From Burkholderia territorii (GTDB lineage Bacteria; Pseudomonadota; Gammaproteobacteria; Burkholderiales; Burkholderiaceae): DNA of 64,000 nucleotides. The position numbers and the translations under genes are program-made. The stretch's first letter is position 1, and the number at the start of each line of letters is the position of its first letter. A model generated the notes under the pieces. It had not been told where the DNA came from. It made no database searches and worked only from the letters and a program-made list of their open reading frames with translations. Below, one piece after another: positions 45,698 to 54,924 of this stretch. The DNA lies in assembly GCF_902833055.1 (NCBI RefSeq), contig NZ_CADFEJ010000004.1:372001-436000 (forward strand), read 5' to 3'.

Positions 45698-46459
45698 TCA
45701 GGAACCCTTGAACATCGACGGCGCGTCGGCCGGCGAGACGGGCGTGACGGTCGCAGGCGCGGGAGCGGTGCCGGACGTGGACGATGCCGCCACGGGCGGC
45801 GCGCCGGCGCCCGGGGAAGCGGGCGCCGATGCCGGCGCGGCGCTGCTCGCCGGATGCTCGTGCGAATTGACGAGGCGGCGCACATCGCGGTCGGCGACCG
45901 CCGGCGGCGCGCTTACGACGCTCGGCCGGCGGCGGCGCTCGGTTGCGGCGAGGCGCTGCTTCTGTTCTTCGGGAAGTTGCTGGTAGGCCTTCCACGCACG
46001 CTCGCGGGCCTGCGCGGACAGCTCTTTCGCGCTCTGGTAATTCTCGCGCGCGACGCGACGCTGCTCGGGTGTCATCCGTGCCCACTCGGACATCCTGTCC
46101 TGCAGGTGCTTCTGCTCATCGGGCGTCAATTTCGCGAAACGTGACGCGATCTTCAGCCATTTACGCTTGCGTGCGTCGCTGAAGCCGTCCCACTGGTCGG
46201 CGAACGGCGCGAGGGCAGCGCGTTGCGCGGGCGTCAGGCGCGCCCACGACAGCGGGCCGTTGGCGGCCGGCAGCGGCAGGGGCAGCGGAACGAGTTCGGT
46301 GGTCTGCCCGGCGGCGGCCGAGGTCGGCGCGGGCGCGCTGCTGGCCGCGACGGAGGACGTCGCCGGAGGCGGGTTGAATCGGGAATAGGTGGCGACGTAC
46401 GAAACGGCGATCGCGATCACGCATCCGAAAAATACGGCCAGGCCGCGTTTCTGACTCAC
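45698..46459 (-). CDS. DUF3106 membrane-anchored protein
   Basis: A 253-residue protein starting at GTG 46459, with GAGGGG nine bases before it. One N-terminal membrane helix (GLAVFFGCVIAIAVSYVATY) is followed by a Pro/Ala linker. The DUF3106 domain then consists of repeating helical units (LTPAQRAALAPFADQWDG, LTPDEQKHLQDRMSEWARMT, PEQRRVARENYQSAKEL). A low-complexity Pro/Ala tail ends the protein. The repeats resemble periplasmic stress sensors of the CpxP/Spy helical type only loosely. It is part of the sigma factor-DUF3619 operon. Confidence 0.75.
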   Translation of the reverse strand: MSQKRGLAVFFGCVIAIAVSYVATYSRFNPPPATSSVAASSAPAPTSAAAGQTTELVPLPLPLPAANGPLSWARLTPAQRAALAPFADQWDGFSDARKRKWLKIASRFAKLTPDEQKHLQDRMSEWARMTPEQRRVARENYQSAKELSAQARERAWKAYQQLPEEQKQRLAATERRRRPSVVSAPPAVADRDVRRLVNSHEHPASSAAPASAPASPGAGAPPVAASSTSGTAPAPATVTPVSPADAPSMFKGS

Positions 46460-46485
46460 CCGTGCGATCCCCTCGTTGTTCTCTG

Positions 46486-46911
46486 TTAGCGTGCGTGCGA
46501 AAGATACGCGTTGAACCCGTGGTCGAGATACGCGTTGAGCGGCAGGTCGTCGCTCAGCATCGCCGCGTCGATGTCGGCGAGCTCGGCGGTGCGCTGCATG
46601 TCTTCCCAGTACGCGATGCCGACCAGCCCGGCCAGCAGCAGCGCAAGCGGCCACGCGCGCAGCAGGCGGCGCGCGAACGACGTCTGCGGACGACTCGCGG
46701 GCGGCGTCCCGTACGCGGCGCCGGCACCGGCGAAGGCGGGCACGAACACCGGCGCGCTCGCGGTTTCCGGCTTCTTGCGCGCGAGCGCGGCCCGGCGCGC
46801 GGCGGCCAGGCGATCGGTGGTCGCGGCAGGCAGCGCCGCGGCACGTTCGTCCAGCGCGCGGCGGACCTTCAGCGCGAATTCGTGTTCTCGATTTACGGGA
46901 GCGGAGCTCAT
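46486..46911 (-). CDS. DUF3619 protein, candidate anti-sigma factor
   Basis: A 141-residue protein with a soluble helical N-terminus (REHEFALKVRRALDERAAAL), one membrane helix (LRAWPLALLLAGLVGIAYWE) and an acidic C-terminus with DIDAAMLSDDLPLNAYLDHG. This matches DUF3619. Its ATG at 46911 overlaps the sigma-factor stop by four bases (ATGA). Coupling of a single-span protein with a cytoplasmic helical N-terminus to a sigma gene is the usual layout of sigma/anti-sigma pairs, so an anti-sigma role is suggested but unproven. Confidence 0.75.
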   Translation of the reverse strand: MSSAPVNREHEFALKVRRALDERAAALPAATTDRLAAARRAALARKKPETASAPVFVPAFAGAGAAYGTPPASRPQTSFARRLLRAWPLALLLAGLVGIAYWEDMQRTAELADIDAAMLSDDLPLNAYLDHGFNAYLSHAR

Positions 46912-47471
46912 AGCGTGATTCCTTTGGCCTTGAGCGCTTGCGCCAGGGTGTGGGTGGCTCGCGAGCAGTGCGTCTTGACGCTGCCTTCTGAGCACCCCAT
47001 TGCGGCGGCAGTCTCGGCGACATCCATATCTTCCCAATAACGCATCAGGAACGCTTCCCGTTGACGCGTCGGAAGTTTCTGGATTTCCTCGTCGATCAGG
47101 GCCAGAACCTGCTCCCGCTCCAGGCGGTGCTCGGTGCTCTCGACGCCCGCATTGTCGTCCGCGGACTCGAGCGTTTCCAGCGGATCGAAGTCCTCGTCGT
47201 CCGTGCTGTTGAGCGACGAGAAGAGCGTGACCCAGGTATTGCGGACCTTCTGCCGCCGGAACCAGTCGTGGATCGCATTCTGCAGGATCCGCTGGAACAG
47301 CAGCGGCAGCTCGGCCGCGGGCCGGTCGCCGTATTTCTCCGCCAGCTTGATCATCGCGTCCTGCACGATGTCGAGCGACGCATCGTCGTCACGCACGGCG
47401 TACGCAGCCTGCTTGAACGCGCGCCTTTCGACGCCCGCCAGAAAGTCGGCGAGTTCCTTGTCTGATGCCAT
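46908..47471 (-). CDS. RNA polymerase sigma factor, sigma70 group (ECF-like)
   Basis: A 187-residue sigma factor. Region 2 includes LDIVQDAMIKLAEKYGDRPA and LLFQRILQNAIHDWFRRQKV. An acidic linker (NSTDDEDFDPLETLESADDN) precedes region 4 with LPTRQREAFLMRYWEDMDVA and the helix-turn-helix MGCSEGSVKTHCSRATHTLA. The length fits ECF sigma factors. The start at 47471 (MASDKELADF) is chosen over a further ATG that adds an unlikely Phe-rich lead. It heads the operon sigma-DUF3619-DUF3106-RDD. Confidence 0.88.
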   Translation of the reverse strand: MASDKELADFLAGVERRAFKQAAYAVRDDDASLDIVQDAMIKLAEKYGDRPAAELPLLFQRILQNAIHDWFRRQKVRNTWVTLFSSLNSTDDEDFDPLETLESADDNAGVESTEHRLEREQVLALIDEEIQKLPTRQREAFLMRYWEDMDVAETAAAMGCSEGSVKTHCSRATHTLAQALKAKGITL

Positions 47472-47648
47472 TCCGTAAAGGTATGCGCTGCGGACTGCGG
47501 CGTGTGAAAGGTCGAAAAATTTCGTAAAACCCGCGGATGCTAACAAATTTTCGCGCGATTTGGCACCGGTGGCGGCTCGCTACGTTGCGCGGCAGCAGCG
47601 TCCGCGGCCCGGCCGGAGGCGGCCATGATGCGCTGCGGGATATTTTGC

Positions 47649-47677
47649 TTGACGCCCCCATCACGACCCGCTATCGT
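47649..47677 (+). promoter_or_regulatory. Sigma70-type promoter of ilvBHC
   Basis: TTGACG (47649-47654) and TATCGT (47672-47677) are separated by exactly 17 bases. Transcription would start near 47684, leaving a 5' leader of about 140 bases before ilvB. The rest of the 47472-47823 gap shows no convincing gene; I saw no Ile/Val/Leu-rich leader peptide in it. Confidence 0.5.
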
Positions 47678-47823
47678 CAGCGATTCGCAACATGAAGTGA
47701 TAGTCTCATTTGAGGCTGGCCCAAGAAGCCCGCCCTTCAAACTGGACGCGCCGCTTGAACCCGAGCCACAAGCCCGGCAGAGAGCACCCGATCAATTTTT
47801 TGCCGAAAATTCGAAAGGTCAAA

Positions 47824-49587
47824 ATGAACATGCCCAGCGCGGAATTCTCCACGTCGGAACCCCTTTCCCCTCCCGATAGCGACTCCATCGGCGCCACCGT
47901 GCTCATGAAGGCACTGGCCGACGAGAACGTCGAATTCATCTGGGGCTATCCCGGCGGCTCGGTACTCTACATCTACGACGAGCTTTACAAGCAGGACAAG
48001 ATTCAGCACGTGCTGGTGCGCCACGAACAGGCGGCCGTGCACGCAGCCGATGCGTATGCGCGCTCCACCGGCAACGTCGGCGTCTGTCTCGTGACGTCCG
48101 GCCCCGGTGTCACCAACGCGGTGACCGGCATTGCAACGGCATACATGGATTCGATCCCGATGGTCGTGATCAGCGGCCAGGTGCCGACTGCCGCGATCGG
48201 CCAGGACGCGTTCCAGGAATGCGACACGGTCGGCATCACGCGTCCGTGCGTGAAGCACAACTTCCTCGTGAAGGACGTGCGCGACCTCGCGGAAACCGTC
48301 AAGAAGGCGTTCTACATCGCCCGCACCGGCCGCCCGGGCCCGGTGCTGATCGACATCCCGAAGGACATCTCGAAGACCCCGTGCCAGTACGAGCCGGTCA
48401 AGAGCGTGTCGCTGCGCTCGTACAACCCCGTGACGAAAGGCCATTCGGGCCAGATCCGCAAGGCCGTGTCGTTGCTGCTGTCGGCGAAGCGTCCTTATAT
48501 CTACACGGGCGGCGGCATCATCCTCGCCGACGCGTCGCGCGAACTGAACCAGTTCGCCGACCTGCTCGGCTACCCGGTCACGAACACGCTGATGGGCCTT
48601 GGCGGCTATCGCGCGTCGGACAGGAAATTCCTCGGCATGCTCGGCATGCACGGCACCTACGAAGCGAACATGGCGATGCAGCACTGCGACGTGCTGATCG
48701 CGATCGGCGCCCGCTTCGACGACCGCGTGATCGGCGACCCGGCGCACTTCGCGTCGCGCCCGCGCAAGATCATCCACATCGACATCGACCCGTCGTCGAT
48801 TTCGAAGCGCGTGAAGGTCGACATCCCGATCGTCGGCGACGTGAAGGAAGTGCTGAAGGAGCTGATCGAGCAGCTGCAGACGGCCGAGCATGGCCCCGAC
48901 ACCGAGGCGCTCGCGCAATGGTGGAAGGACATCGAGAGCTGGCGTTCGAAGGACTGCCTGAAGTTCGACCGCGAAAGCGAGATCATCAAGCCGCAGTACG
49001 TGGTCGAGAAGGCCTGGGAGCTGACGGACGGCAACGCGTTCGTGTGCTCGGACGTCGGCCAGCACCAGATGTGGGCCGCGCAGTTCTACCGTTTCAACAC
49101 GCCGCGTCGCTGGATCAACTCCGGCGGCCTCGGCACGATGGGCTTCGGCCTGCCGGCAGCGATGGGCGTCAAGATGGCGCACCCGGACGACGACGTGCTG
49201 TGCATCACGGGCGAAGGCTCGATCCAGATGTGCATCCAGGAACTGTCGACCTGCCTGCAGTACGACACGCCCGTGAAGATCATTTCGCTGAACAACCGCT
49301 ATCTCGGCATGGTCCGCCAGTGGCAGCAGATCGAATACAGCAAGCGCTATTCGCATTCGTACATGGATGCGCTGCCTGACTTCGTGAAGCTCGCCGAGGC
49401 ATACGGCCACGTCGGCATGCGGATCGAAAAGACCTCGGATGTGGAGCCGGCGCTGAAGGAAGCGCTGCGCCTGAAGGACCGCACCGTGTTTCTCGACTTC
49501 CAGACCGATCCGACCGAAAACGTCTGGCCGATGGTACAGGCCGGCAAGGGCATCACCGAGATGCTGCTCGGATCGGAAGATCTGTAA
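47824..49587 (+). CDS. ilvB: Acetolactate synthase large (catalytic) subunit
   Basis: A 587-residue ThDP/FAD enzyme making acetolactate or acetohydroxybutyrate for Val, Leu and Ile. The catalytic glutamate is Glu68 in VRHEQAAVHAADAYARSTG. FGLPAAMGVKMAHPDDDVLC leads into the ThDP-binding GEGSIQMCIQELSTC with a Glu where many enzymes have Asp, and ends at ISLNNRYLGMVRQWQ. ATG 47824 follows AAAGG. ilvH and ilvC follow on the same strand. Confidence 0.96.
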   Translation: MNMPSAEFSTSEPLSPPDSDSIGATVLMKALADENVEFIWGYPGGSVLYIYDELYKQDKIQHVLVRHEQAAVHAADAYARSTGNVGVCLVTSGPGVTNAVTGIATAYMDSIPMVVISGQVPTAAIGQDAFQECDTVGITRPCVKHNFLVKDVRDLAETVKKAFYIARTGRPGPVLIDIPKDISKTPCQYEPVKSVSLRSYNPVTKGHSGQIRKAVSLLLSAKRPYIYTGGGIILADASRELNQFADLLGYPVTNTLMGLGGYRASDRKFLGMLGMHGTYEANMAMQHCDVLIAIGARFDDRVIGDPAHFASRPRKIIHIDIDPSSISKRVKVDIPIVGDVKEVLKELIEQLQTAEHGPDTEALAQWWKDIESWRSKDCLKFDRESEIIKPQYVVEKAWELTDGNAFVCSDVGQHQMWAAQFYRFNTPRRWINSGGLGTMGFGLPAAMGVKMAHPDDDVLCITGEGSIQMCIQELSTCLQYDTPVKIISLNNRYLGMVRQWQQIEYSKRYSHSYMDALPDFVKLAEAYGHVGMRIEKTSDVEPALKEALRLKDRTVFLDFQTDPTENVWPMVQAGKGITEMLLGSEDL

Positions 49588-49698
49588 CGGCGCGACGCGC
49601 GCGCGGGCCGAAGCGGCCGCCTTCACGAAGGGCGGTGCGGCATCGGGCGGTGCGCGGCGCGAGTGAATCGACACGGACACATTCTGGAAGAAGCGAAC

Positions 49699-50190
49699 AT
49701 GAGACACATCATTTCCGTCCTGCTGGAAAACGAACCGGGCGCGCTGTCGCGCGTGGTCGGTCTGTTTTCCGCACGCGGCTACAACATCGAAACCTTGACG
49801 GTGGCGCCGACCGAAGACCAATCGCTGTCGCGGCTGACCATCGTTTCCATTGGCTCGGACGACGTGATCGAACAGATCACGAAGCATCTGAACCGCCTGA
49901 TCGAGGTGGTGAAAGTGGTGGACCTGACCGACGGTGCACACATCGAACGCGAGCTGATGCTGATCAAGGTACGTGCAGTGGGCAAGGAGCGCGAAGAAAT
50001 GAAGCGGATGTCGGACATTTTCCGCGGCCGCATCATCGACGTGACCGAAAAGACCTACACGATCGAATTGACGGGCGCGAGCGACAAGCTCGACGCATTC
50101 ATCCAGGGGCTGGACGCGACCGCGATCCTAGAGACCGTGCGTACCGGCAGCTCCGGCATCGGACGCGGCGAGCGCATCCTGAAGGTGTGA
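49699..50190 (+). CDS. ilvH: Acetolactate synthase small (regulatory) subunit
   Basis: A 163-residue ACT-domain subunit conferring valine inhibition and full activity on IlvB. MRHIISVLLENEPGALSRVV, GLFSARGYNIETLTVAPTED and VVDLTDGAHIERELMLIKV are diagnostic. The C-terminal domain has ASDKLDAFIQGLDATAILET. It lies 111 bases after ilvB, with GGAAGAAG as ribosome site. Confidence 0.96.
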   Translation: MRHIISVLLENEPGALSRVVGLFSARGYNIETLTVAPTEDQSLSRLTIVSIGSDDVIEQITKHLNRLIEVVKVVDLTDGAHIERELMLIKVRAVGKEREEMKRMSDIFRGRIIDVTEKTYTIELTGASDKLDAFIQGLDATAILETVRTGSSGIGRGERILKV

Positions 50191-50287
50191 TGCCGATATT
50201 GCAGAAAAGGCACGCCGAAGGCACGCCGGGTGCGCCGTCATGTCCCGGCCCGCAGTACTCCATCCGAACGAATTGTTGAATTTTTGA

Positions 50288-51322
<1,035 letters not shown>

Positions 51323-51365
51323 GCACGCCGTGCTGTTCCGGCCCTTCGAGTGGAGGGTCGGTATC

Positions 51366-51405
51366 AAAAAGCCGTCCGAAGGCAGCAGTGCCCCGGGCGG
51401 CTTTT
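51366..51405 (+). terminator. Terminator after ilvC
   Basis: AAAAGCCGTCCG (51367-51378) pairs with CGGGCGGCTTTT (51394-51405), with one G-U pair, giving a 12-bp stem ending in T residues. It closes the ilvBHC unit ahead of psd. Confidence 0.75.
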
Positions 51406-51449
51406 GCTATCCTACGGGCTTTGCAATTCACCGAACACCGAACGAACCC

Positions 51450-52094
51450 ATGAACTATCCTCATCCGATCATCGCGCGCGAAGGCTGGCCGTTCATCGCG
51501 ATTGCAGCCGTCATCGCGTTGTTGATCCACGCCGTCGGGGGCTTCGGCTTCGCGTGGCCGTTCTGGCTGCTGCTCGTCTTCGTCGTCCAGTTCTTCCGCG
51601 ATCCGCAGCGCCCGATCCCGGCGCAGCCGAACGCGGTGCTGTGCCCGGCGGACGGCCGCATCGTCGCCGTCGAGACCGCCCAGGATCCGTACGCGAATCG
51701 CGAAGCGCTGAAGATCAGCGTGTTCATGAACGTCTTCAACGTCCATTCGCAGCGTTCGCCGGTCGACGGTGCGGTCACCAAGGTCGAATACTTCCCGGGC
51801 GCTTTCCTGAACGCGGCGATCGACAAGGCGTCGACCGAGAACGAACGCAACGCGGTCGTGATCCAGACGGCGAGCGGCAAGACCGTCACCGCCGTGCAGA
51901 TCGCAGGCCTCATCGCCCGCCGGATCCTCTGCTACGTGCGTGCGGGCGAGCCGCTGTCGCGCGGTCAGCGCTACGGTTTCATCCGCTTCGGTTCGCGCGT
52001 CGACGTGTACCTGCCGCTCGGCAGCCGCGCGAAGGTGTCGATCGGCGAGAAGGTCTACGCGTCGTCGACGATCCTCGCCGAGCTCGAACAGTAA
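51450..52094 (+). CDS. psd: Phosphatidylserine decarboxylase proenzyme (short form)
   Basis: A 214-residue pyruvoyl enzyme converting phosphatidylserine to phosphatidylethanolamine. Two N-terminal hydrophobic stretches ([20 protein letters not shown] and [14 protein letters not shown]) precede [20 protein letters not shown] and [16 protein letters not shown]. Self-cleavage should occur between Gly181 and Ser182 in [17 protein letters not shown], Ser182 becoming the pyruvoyl group. The short length is the bacterial Psd-A type. It is 15 bases upstream of pssA, which makes its substrate. Confidence 0.94.
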   Translation: MNYPHPIIAREGWPFIAIAAVIALLIHAVGGFGFAWPFWLLLVFVVQFFRDPQRPIPAQPNAVLCPADGRIVAVETAQDPYANREALKISVFMNVFNVHSQRSPVDGAVTKVEYFPGAFLNAAIDKASTENERNAVVIQTASGKTVTAVQIAGLIARRILCYVRAGEPLSRGQRYGFIRFGSRVDVYLPLGSRAKVSIGEKVYASSTILAELEQ

Positions 52095-52109
52095 GCGGCG
52101 GGACGCACG

Positions 52110-52982
52110 ATGGCCGCATTCAAACCGCGTCGGCCGCGCAACGGCTCCGGCCAGACGCCACGCCCGTTCCGCCGCAACAAGGTGATGGCGTCCGATCCGG
52201 CGCCCATCGAAAGCCGCCGCGCCGCGCGCCAGCGGTTCCTCAAGACGCGCGGCATCTATCTGCTGCCGAACGCGTTCACGACCGCCGCGCTGTTCTGCGG
52301 CTTCTTCGCGGTCGTGCAGGCGATGAACGTGCGCTTCGAGATCGCCGCGATAGCGATCTTCGTCGCGATGGTGCTGGACGGGATGGACGGGCGCGTCGCG
52401 CGGATGACGCATACGCAAAGCGCGTTCGGCGAACAGTTCGACAGCCTGTCGGACATGGTGTCGTTCGGCGTCGCGCCGGCGCTCGTGATGTACGAGTGGG
52501 TGCTGAAGGATCTCGGCCGCTGGGGCTGGCTCGCCGCGTTCGTCTATTGTTCGGGCGCCGCGCTGCGTCTCGCGCGCTTCAACACGAACATCGGCGTCGT
52601 CGACAAGCGCTTCTTCCAGGGGCTGCCGAGCCCGGCCGCCGCCGCGCTGATCGCCGGCTTCGTGTGGCTCGCGACCGACAACCGCGTGCCGATGAAGCTC
52701 GGCTGGCTGCCGTGGGTCGCCTTCGCGCTGACGATCTATGCAGGCGTGACGATGGTGTCGAACGCGCCGTTCTACAGCGGCAAGGCGCTCGACGTGCGGC
52801 ACCGCGTGCCGTTCGCGGCGATCCTGCTGGTCGTCGTCGCGTTCGTGCTCGTGTCGTCCGATCCGCCGTTGATGCTGTTCTGCCTGTTCGTGCTGTACGG
52901 GCTGTCCGGCTACGTGTTCTGGGCCTACATGGCCGTGCGCGGACGGGCGAACCCCGCGCGCTCGTCGCAGCGCGATCACTGA
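52110..52982 (+). CDS. pssA: CDP-diacylglycerol-serine O-phosphatidyltransferase
   Basis: A 290-residue membrane enzyme of the CDP-alcohol phosphatidyltransferase family, making phosphatidylserine. The full signature DGRVARMTHTQSAFGEQFDS plus LSD is present near residue 95 (D-G-x2-A-R-x8-G-x3-D-x3-D). About eight helices follow an Arg-rich N-terminus (FKPRRPRNGSGQTPRPFRRN). It is the second gene of a psd-pssA pair, so PE synthesis is encoded in one transcript. A strong terminator follows. Confidence 0.95.
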   Translation: MAAFKPRRPRNGSGQTPRPFRRNKVMASDPAPIESRRAARQRFLKTRGIYLLPNAFTTAALFCGFFAVVQAMNVRFEIAAIAIFVAMVLDGMDGRVARMTHTQSAFGEQFDSLSDMVSFGVAPALVMYEWVLKDLGRWGWLAAFVYCSGAALRLARFNTNIGVVDKRFFQGLPSPAAAALIAGFVWLATDNRVPMKLGWLPWVAFALTIYAGVTMVSNAPFYSGKALDVRHRVPFAAILLVVVAFVLVSSDPPLMLFCLFVLYGLSGYVFWAYMAVRGRANPARSSQRDH

Positions 52983-52999
52983 CGCGCAACCTGCCCGGC

Positions 53000-53027
53000 A
53001 ACGGCGGCCTCGAGGCCGCCGTTTTCA
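53000..53027 (+). terminator. Terminator after pssA
   Basis: AACGGCGGCC (53000-53009) pairs perfectly with GGCCGCCGTT (53014-53023) around a TCGA loop, followed by TTC and more T-rich sequence. Confidence 0.9.
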
Positions 53028-53076
53028 TTTGCCCCTTTTTCGCACGGCGCGGCCCGGCATCGCGGGTGCCGTCCGA

Positions 53077-53105
53077 TTGCGCACCCAGCGGAATGCCGCT
53101 ATAGT
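53077..53105 (+). promoter_or_regulatory. Sigma70 promoter of the leu leader and leuA
   Basis: TTGCGC (53077-53082) and TATAGT (53100-53105) have 17 bases between them. The predicted start of transcription (about 53112) falls at the leader peptide's ATG. Confidence 0.6.
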
Positions 53106-53112
53106 CTTCGGC

Positions 53113-53193
53113 ATGACTGCATTTTCCCGCCTCTCCCTCCTCCTAGCCGGTGCGCCGCTACGCGCGCTAGCTTTGGCGCGCCTGCCGCGCTGA
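53113..53193 (+). CDS. leuL: leu operon leader peptide, attenuation control of leuA
   Basis: A 26-residue ORF starting MTAFSRLSLLLAGAPLRALA and ending LARLPR. Eight of its residues are leucine, including CTC-CTC-CTA in a row. Three leucine codons are CTA and one is TTG, all rare in this G+C-rich genome, so translation should stall when leucyl-tRNA is short. A GC-rich hairpin overlaps its second half (53162-53167 with 53176-53181), and another lies downstream (CGCCA 53235-53239 with TGGCG 53244-53248). It sits 102 bases before leuA. No ribosome site precedes the ATG. Confidence 0.8.
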   Translation: MTAFSRLSLLLAGAPLRALALARLPR

Positions 53194-53295
53194 CCGTTCT
53201 CGCCCTCCGTCAAGCCTCGTCTGTTGTTGAGCGTCGCCAGCGGTGGCGCGATCTCATTACGTTTGATTCCCGTATAAAGAGCCCTGGAGCCCCCC

Positions 53296-54840
53296 ATGAC
53301 AGACAAGCTGATCATTTTCGATACGACGTTGCGTGACGGTGAACAATCGCCCGGCGCGTCGATGACGAAGGAAGAGAAAATCCGCATCGCGAAGCATCTC
53401 GAGCGGATGAAGGTCGACGTGATCGAGGCCGGTTTCGCGGCCAGCTCGAACGGCGATTTCGACGCGATCCACACGATCGCCGGCCTGGTGAAGGACAGCA
53501 CGATCTGCTCGCTGGCGCGCGCCAACGACAAGGACATCCAGCGTGCGGCCGACGCACTGAAGCCGGCCAACAGCTCTCGGATCCACACGTTCATCGCGAC
53601 GTCGCCGCTGCACATGGAGAAGAAGCTGCGGATGACGCCGGACCAGGTGTTCGAGCAGGCGCGCCTCGCGGTGCGCTTCGCGCGCAAGTTCACCGACAAC
53701 GTCGAATTCTCGCCGGAAGACGGCAGCCGTTCGGATCTCGACTTCCTGTGCCGTGTGCTGGAAGCCGTGATCGCCGAAGGCGCGACGACGATCAACATCG
53801 CCGACACGGTCGGCTACGGCGTGCCGGAGCTCTACGGCAACCTCGTGAAGACGCTGCGCGAGCGCATTCCGAACTCGGACAAGGCGATTTTCTCCGTGCA
53901 CTGCCACAACGACCTCGGGATGGCGGTGGCGAACTCGCTCGCCGGCGTGAAGATCGGCGGTGCGCGGCAGATCGAATGCACGATCAATGGTCTCGGCGAG
54001 CGCGCGGGCAACACGTCGCTCGAGGAAATCGTGATGGCCGTGAAGACCCGCAAGGATTACTTCGGCCTCGACGTCGGCATCGACACGACGCAGATCGTGC
54101 CGACGTCGAAGCTCGTGTCGCAGATCACCGGTTTCGTCGTGCAGCCGAACAAGGCCGTGGTCGGCGCAAACGCATTCGCGCACGCGTCGGGCATCCACCA
54201 GGACGGCGTGCTGAAGGCGCGCGACACCTACGAGATCATGCGCGCGGAAGACGTGGGCTGGACCGCGAACAAGATCGTGCTCGGCAAGCTGTCGGGCCGC
54301 AACGCGTTCAAGCAGCGTCTGCAGGAACTCGGCGTGTCGCTCGACAGCGAAGCCGAACTGAACGCCGCGTTCATGCGCTTCAAGGACCTCGCCGATCGCA
54401 AGGCCGAGATCTTCGACGAAGACATCATCGCGATCGTCTCCGAGGAATCGGCGCTTGCGCAGGAGCAGGAGCACTTCAAGTTCGTGTCGCTGTCGCAGCG
54501 TTCGGAGACGGGCGAGCAGCCGCAAGCGAAGATCGTCTTCGCGGTCGAAGGCAAGGAAGTGACCGGCGAGGCACGCGGCAACGGGCCGGTCGACGCGACG
54601 TTCAACGCGATCGAGGGCGAAGTCGGCAGCGGTTCCGAACTGCTGCTGTATTCGGTGAACGCGATCACGACCGGCACGCAGGCGCAGGGTGAAGTGACCG
54701 TCCGGCTGTCGAAGAGCGGGCGGATCGTCAACGGCGTCGGCACCGATCCGGACATCGTCGCGGCCTCCGCGAAGGCGTACATCTCGGCGCTGAACAAGCT
54801 GCATTCGAAGGACGACAAGGTCAACCCGCAGCGCTCGTAA
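53296..54840 (+). CDS. leuA: 2-isopropylmalate synthase
   Basis: A 514-residue enzyme committing 2-ketoisovalerate to leucine. The N-terminal TIM barrel has [20 protein letters not shown] and the metal-binding [18 protein letters not shown], with [18 protein letters not shown] nearby. [20 protein letters not shown] follows. The C-terminal 120 residues form the LeuA dimer domain that binds feedback leucine. TGGAG precedes ATG 53296. It is the only leu gene here and stands alone under the leader. Confidence 0.96.
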   Translation: MTDKLIIFDTTLRDGEQSPGASMTKEEKIRIAKHLERMKVDVIEAGFAASSNGDFDAIHTIAGLVKDSTICSLARANDKDIQRAADALKPANSSRIHTFIATSPLHMEKKLRMTPDQVFEQARLAVRFARKFTDNVEFSPEDGSRSDLDFLCRVLEAVIAEGATTINIADTVGYGVPELYGNLVKTLRERIPNSDKAIFSVHCHNDLGMAVANSLAGVKIGGARQIECTINGLGERAGNTSLEEIVMAVKTRKDYFGLDVGIDTTQIVPTSKLVSQITGFVVQPNKAVVGANAFAHASGIHQDGVLKARDTYEIMRAEDVGWTANKIVLGKLSGRNAFKQRLQELGVSLDSEAELNAAFMRFKDLADRKAEIFDEDIIAIVSEESALAQEQEHFKFVSLSQRSETGEQPQAKIVFAVEGKEVTGEARGNGPVDATFNAIEGEVGSGSELLLYSVNAITTGTQAQGEVTVRLSKSGRIVNGVGTDPDIVAASAKAYISALNKLHSKDDKVNPQRS

Positions 54841-54875
54841 GCGAAGCGCTGCGCGTCGAGCGTCCGACGCACACC

Positions 54876-54913
54876 AAACGCCCCGTGCGGCCTTGCGCCG
54901 CCGGGGCGTTTTC
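54876..54913 (+). terminator. Terminator after leuA
   Basis: AACGCCCC (54877-54884) pairs with GGGGCGTT (54903-54910), followed by TTC. Confidence 0.8.
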
Positions 54914-54924
54914 GCATGCGCCGC

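Noticed and set aside
47625-47879. An 84-codon ORF running into ilvB, considered as a leader peptide
   Set aside because: It begins upstream of the predicted transcription start, overlaps the ilvB start in another frame and has no run of Ile, Val or Leu codons.
53231-53260. The hairpin in the leuA leader as a classical intrinsic attenuator
   Set aside because: The stem is 5 bp and is followed by mixed sequence (GCGATCTCATTACG), not a T-run. Translation-level control is left open instead.
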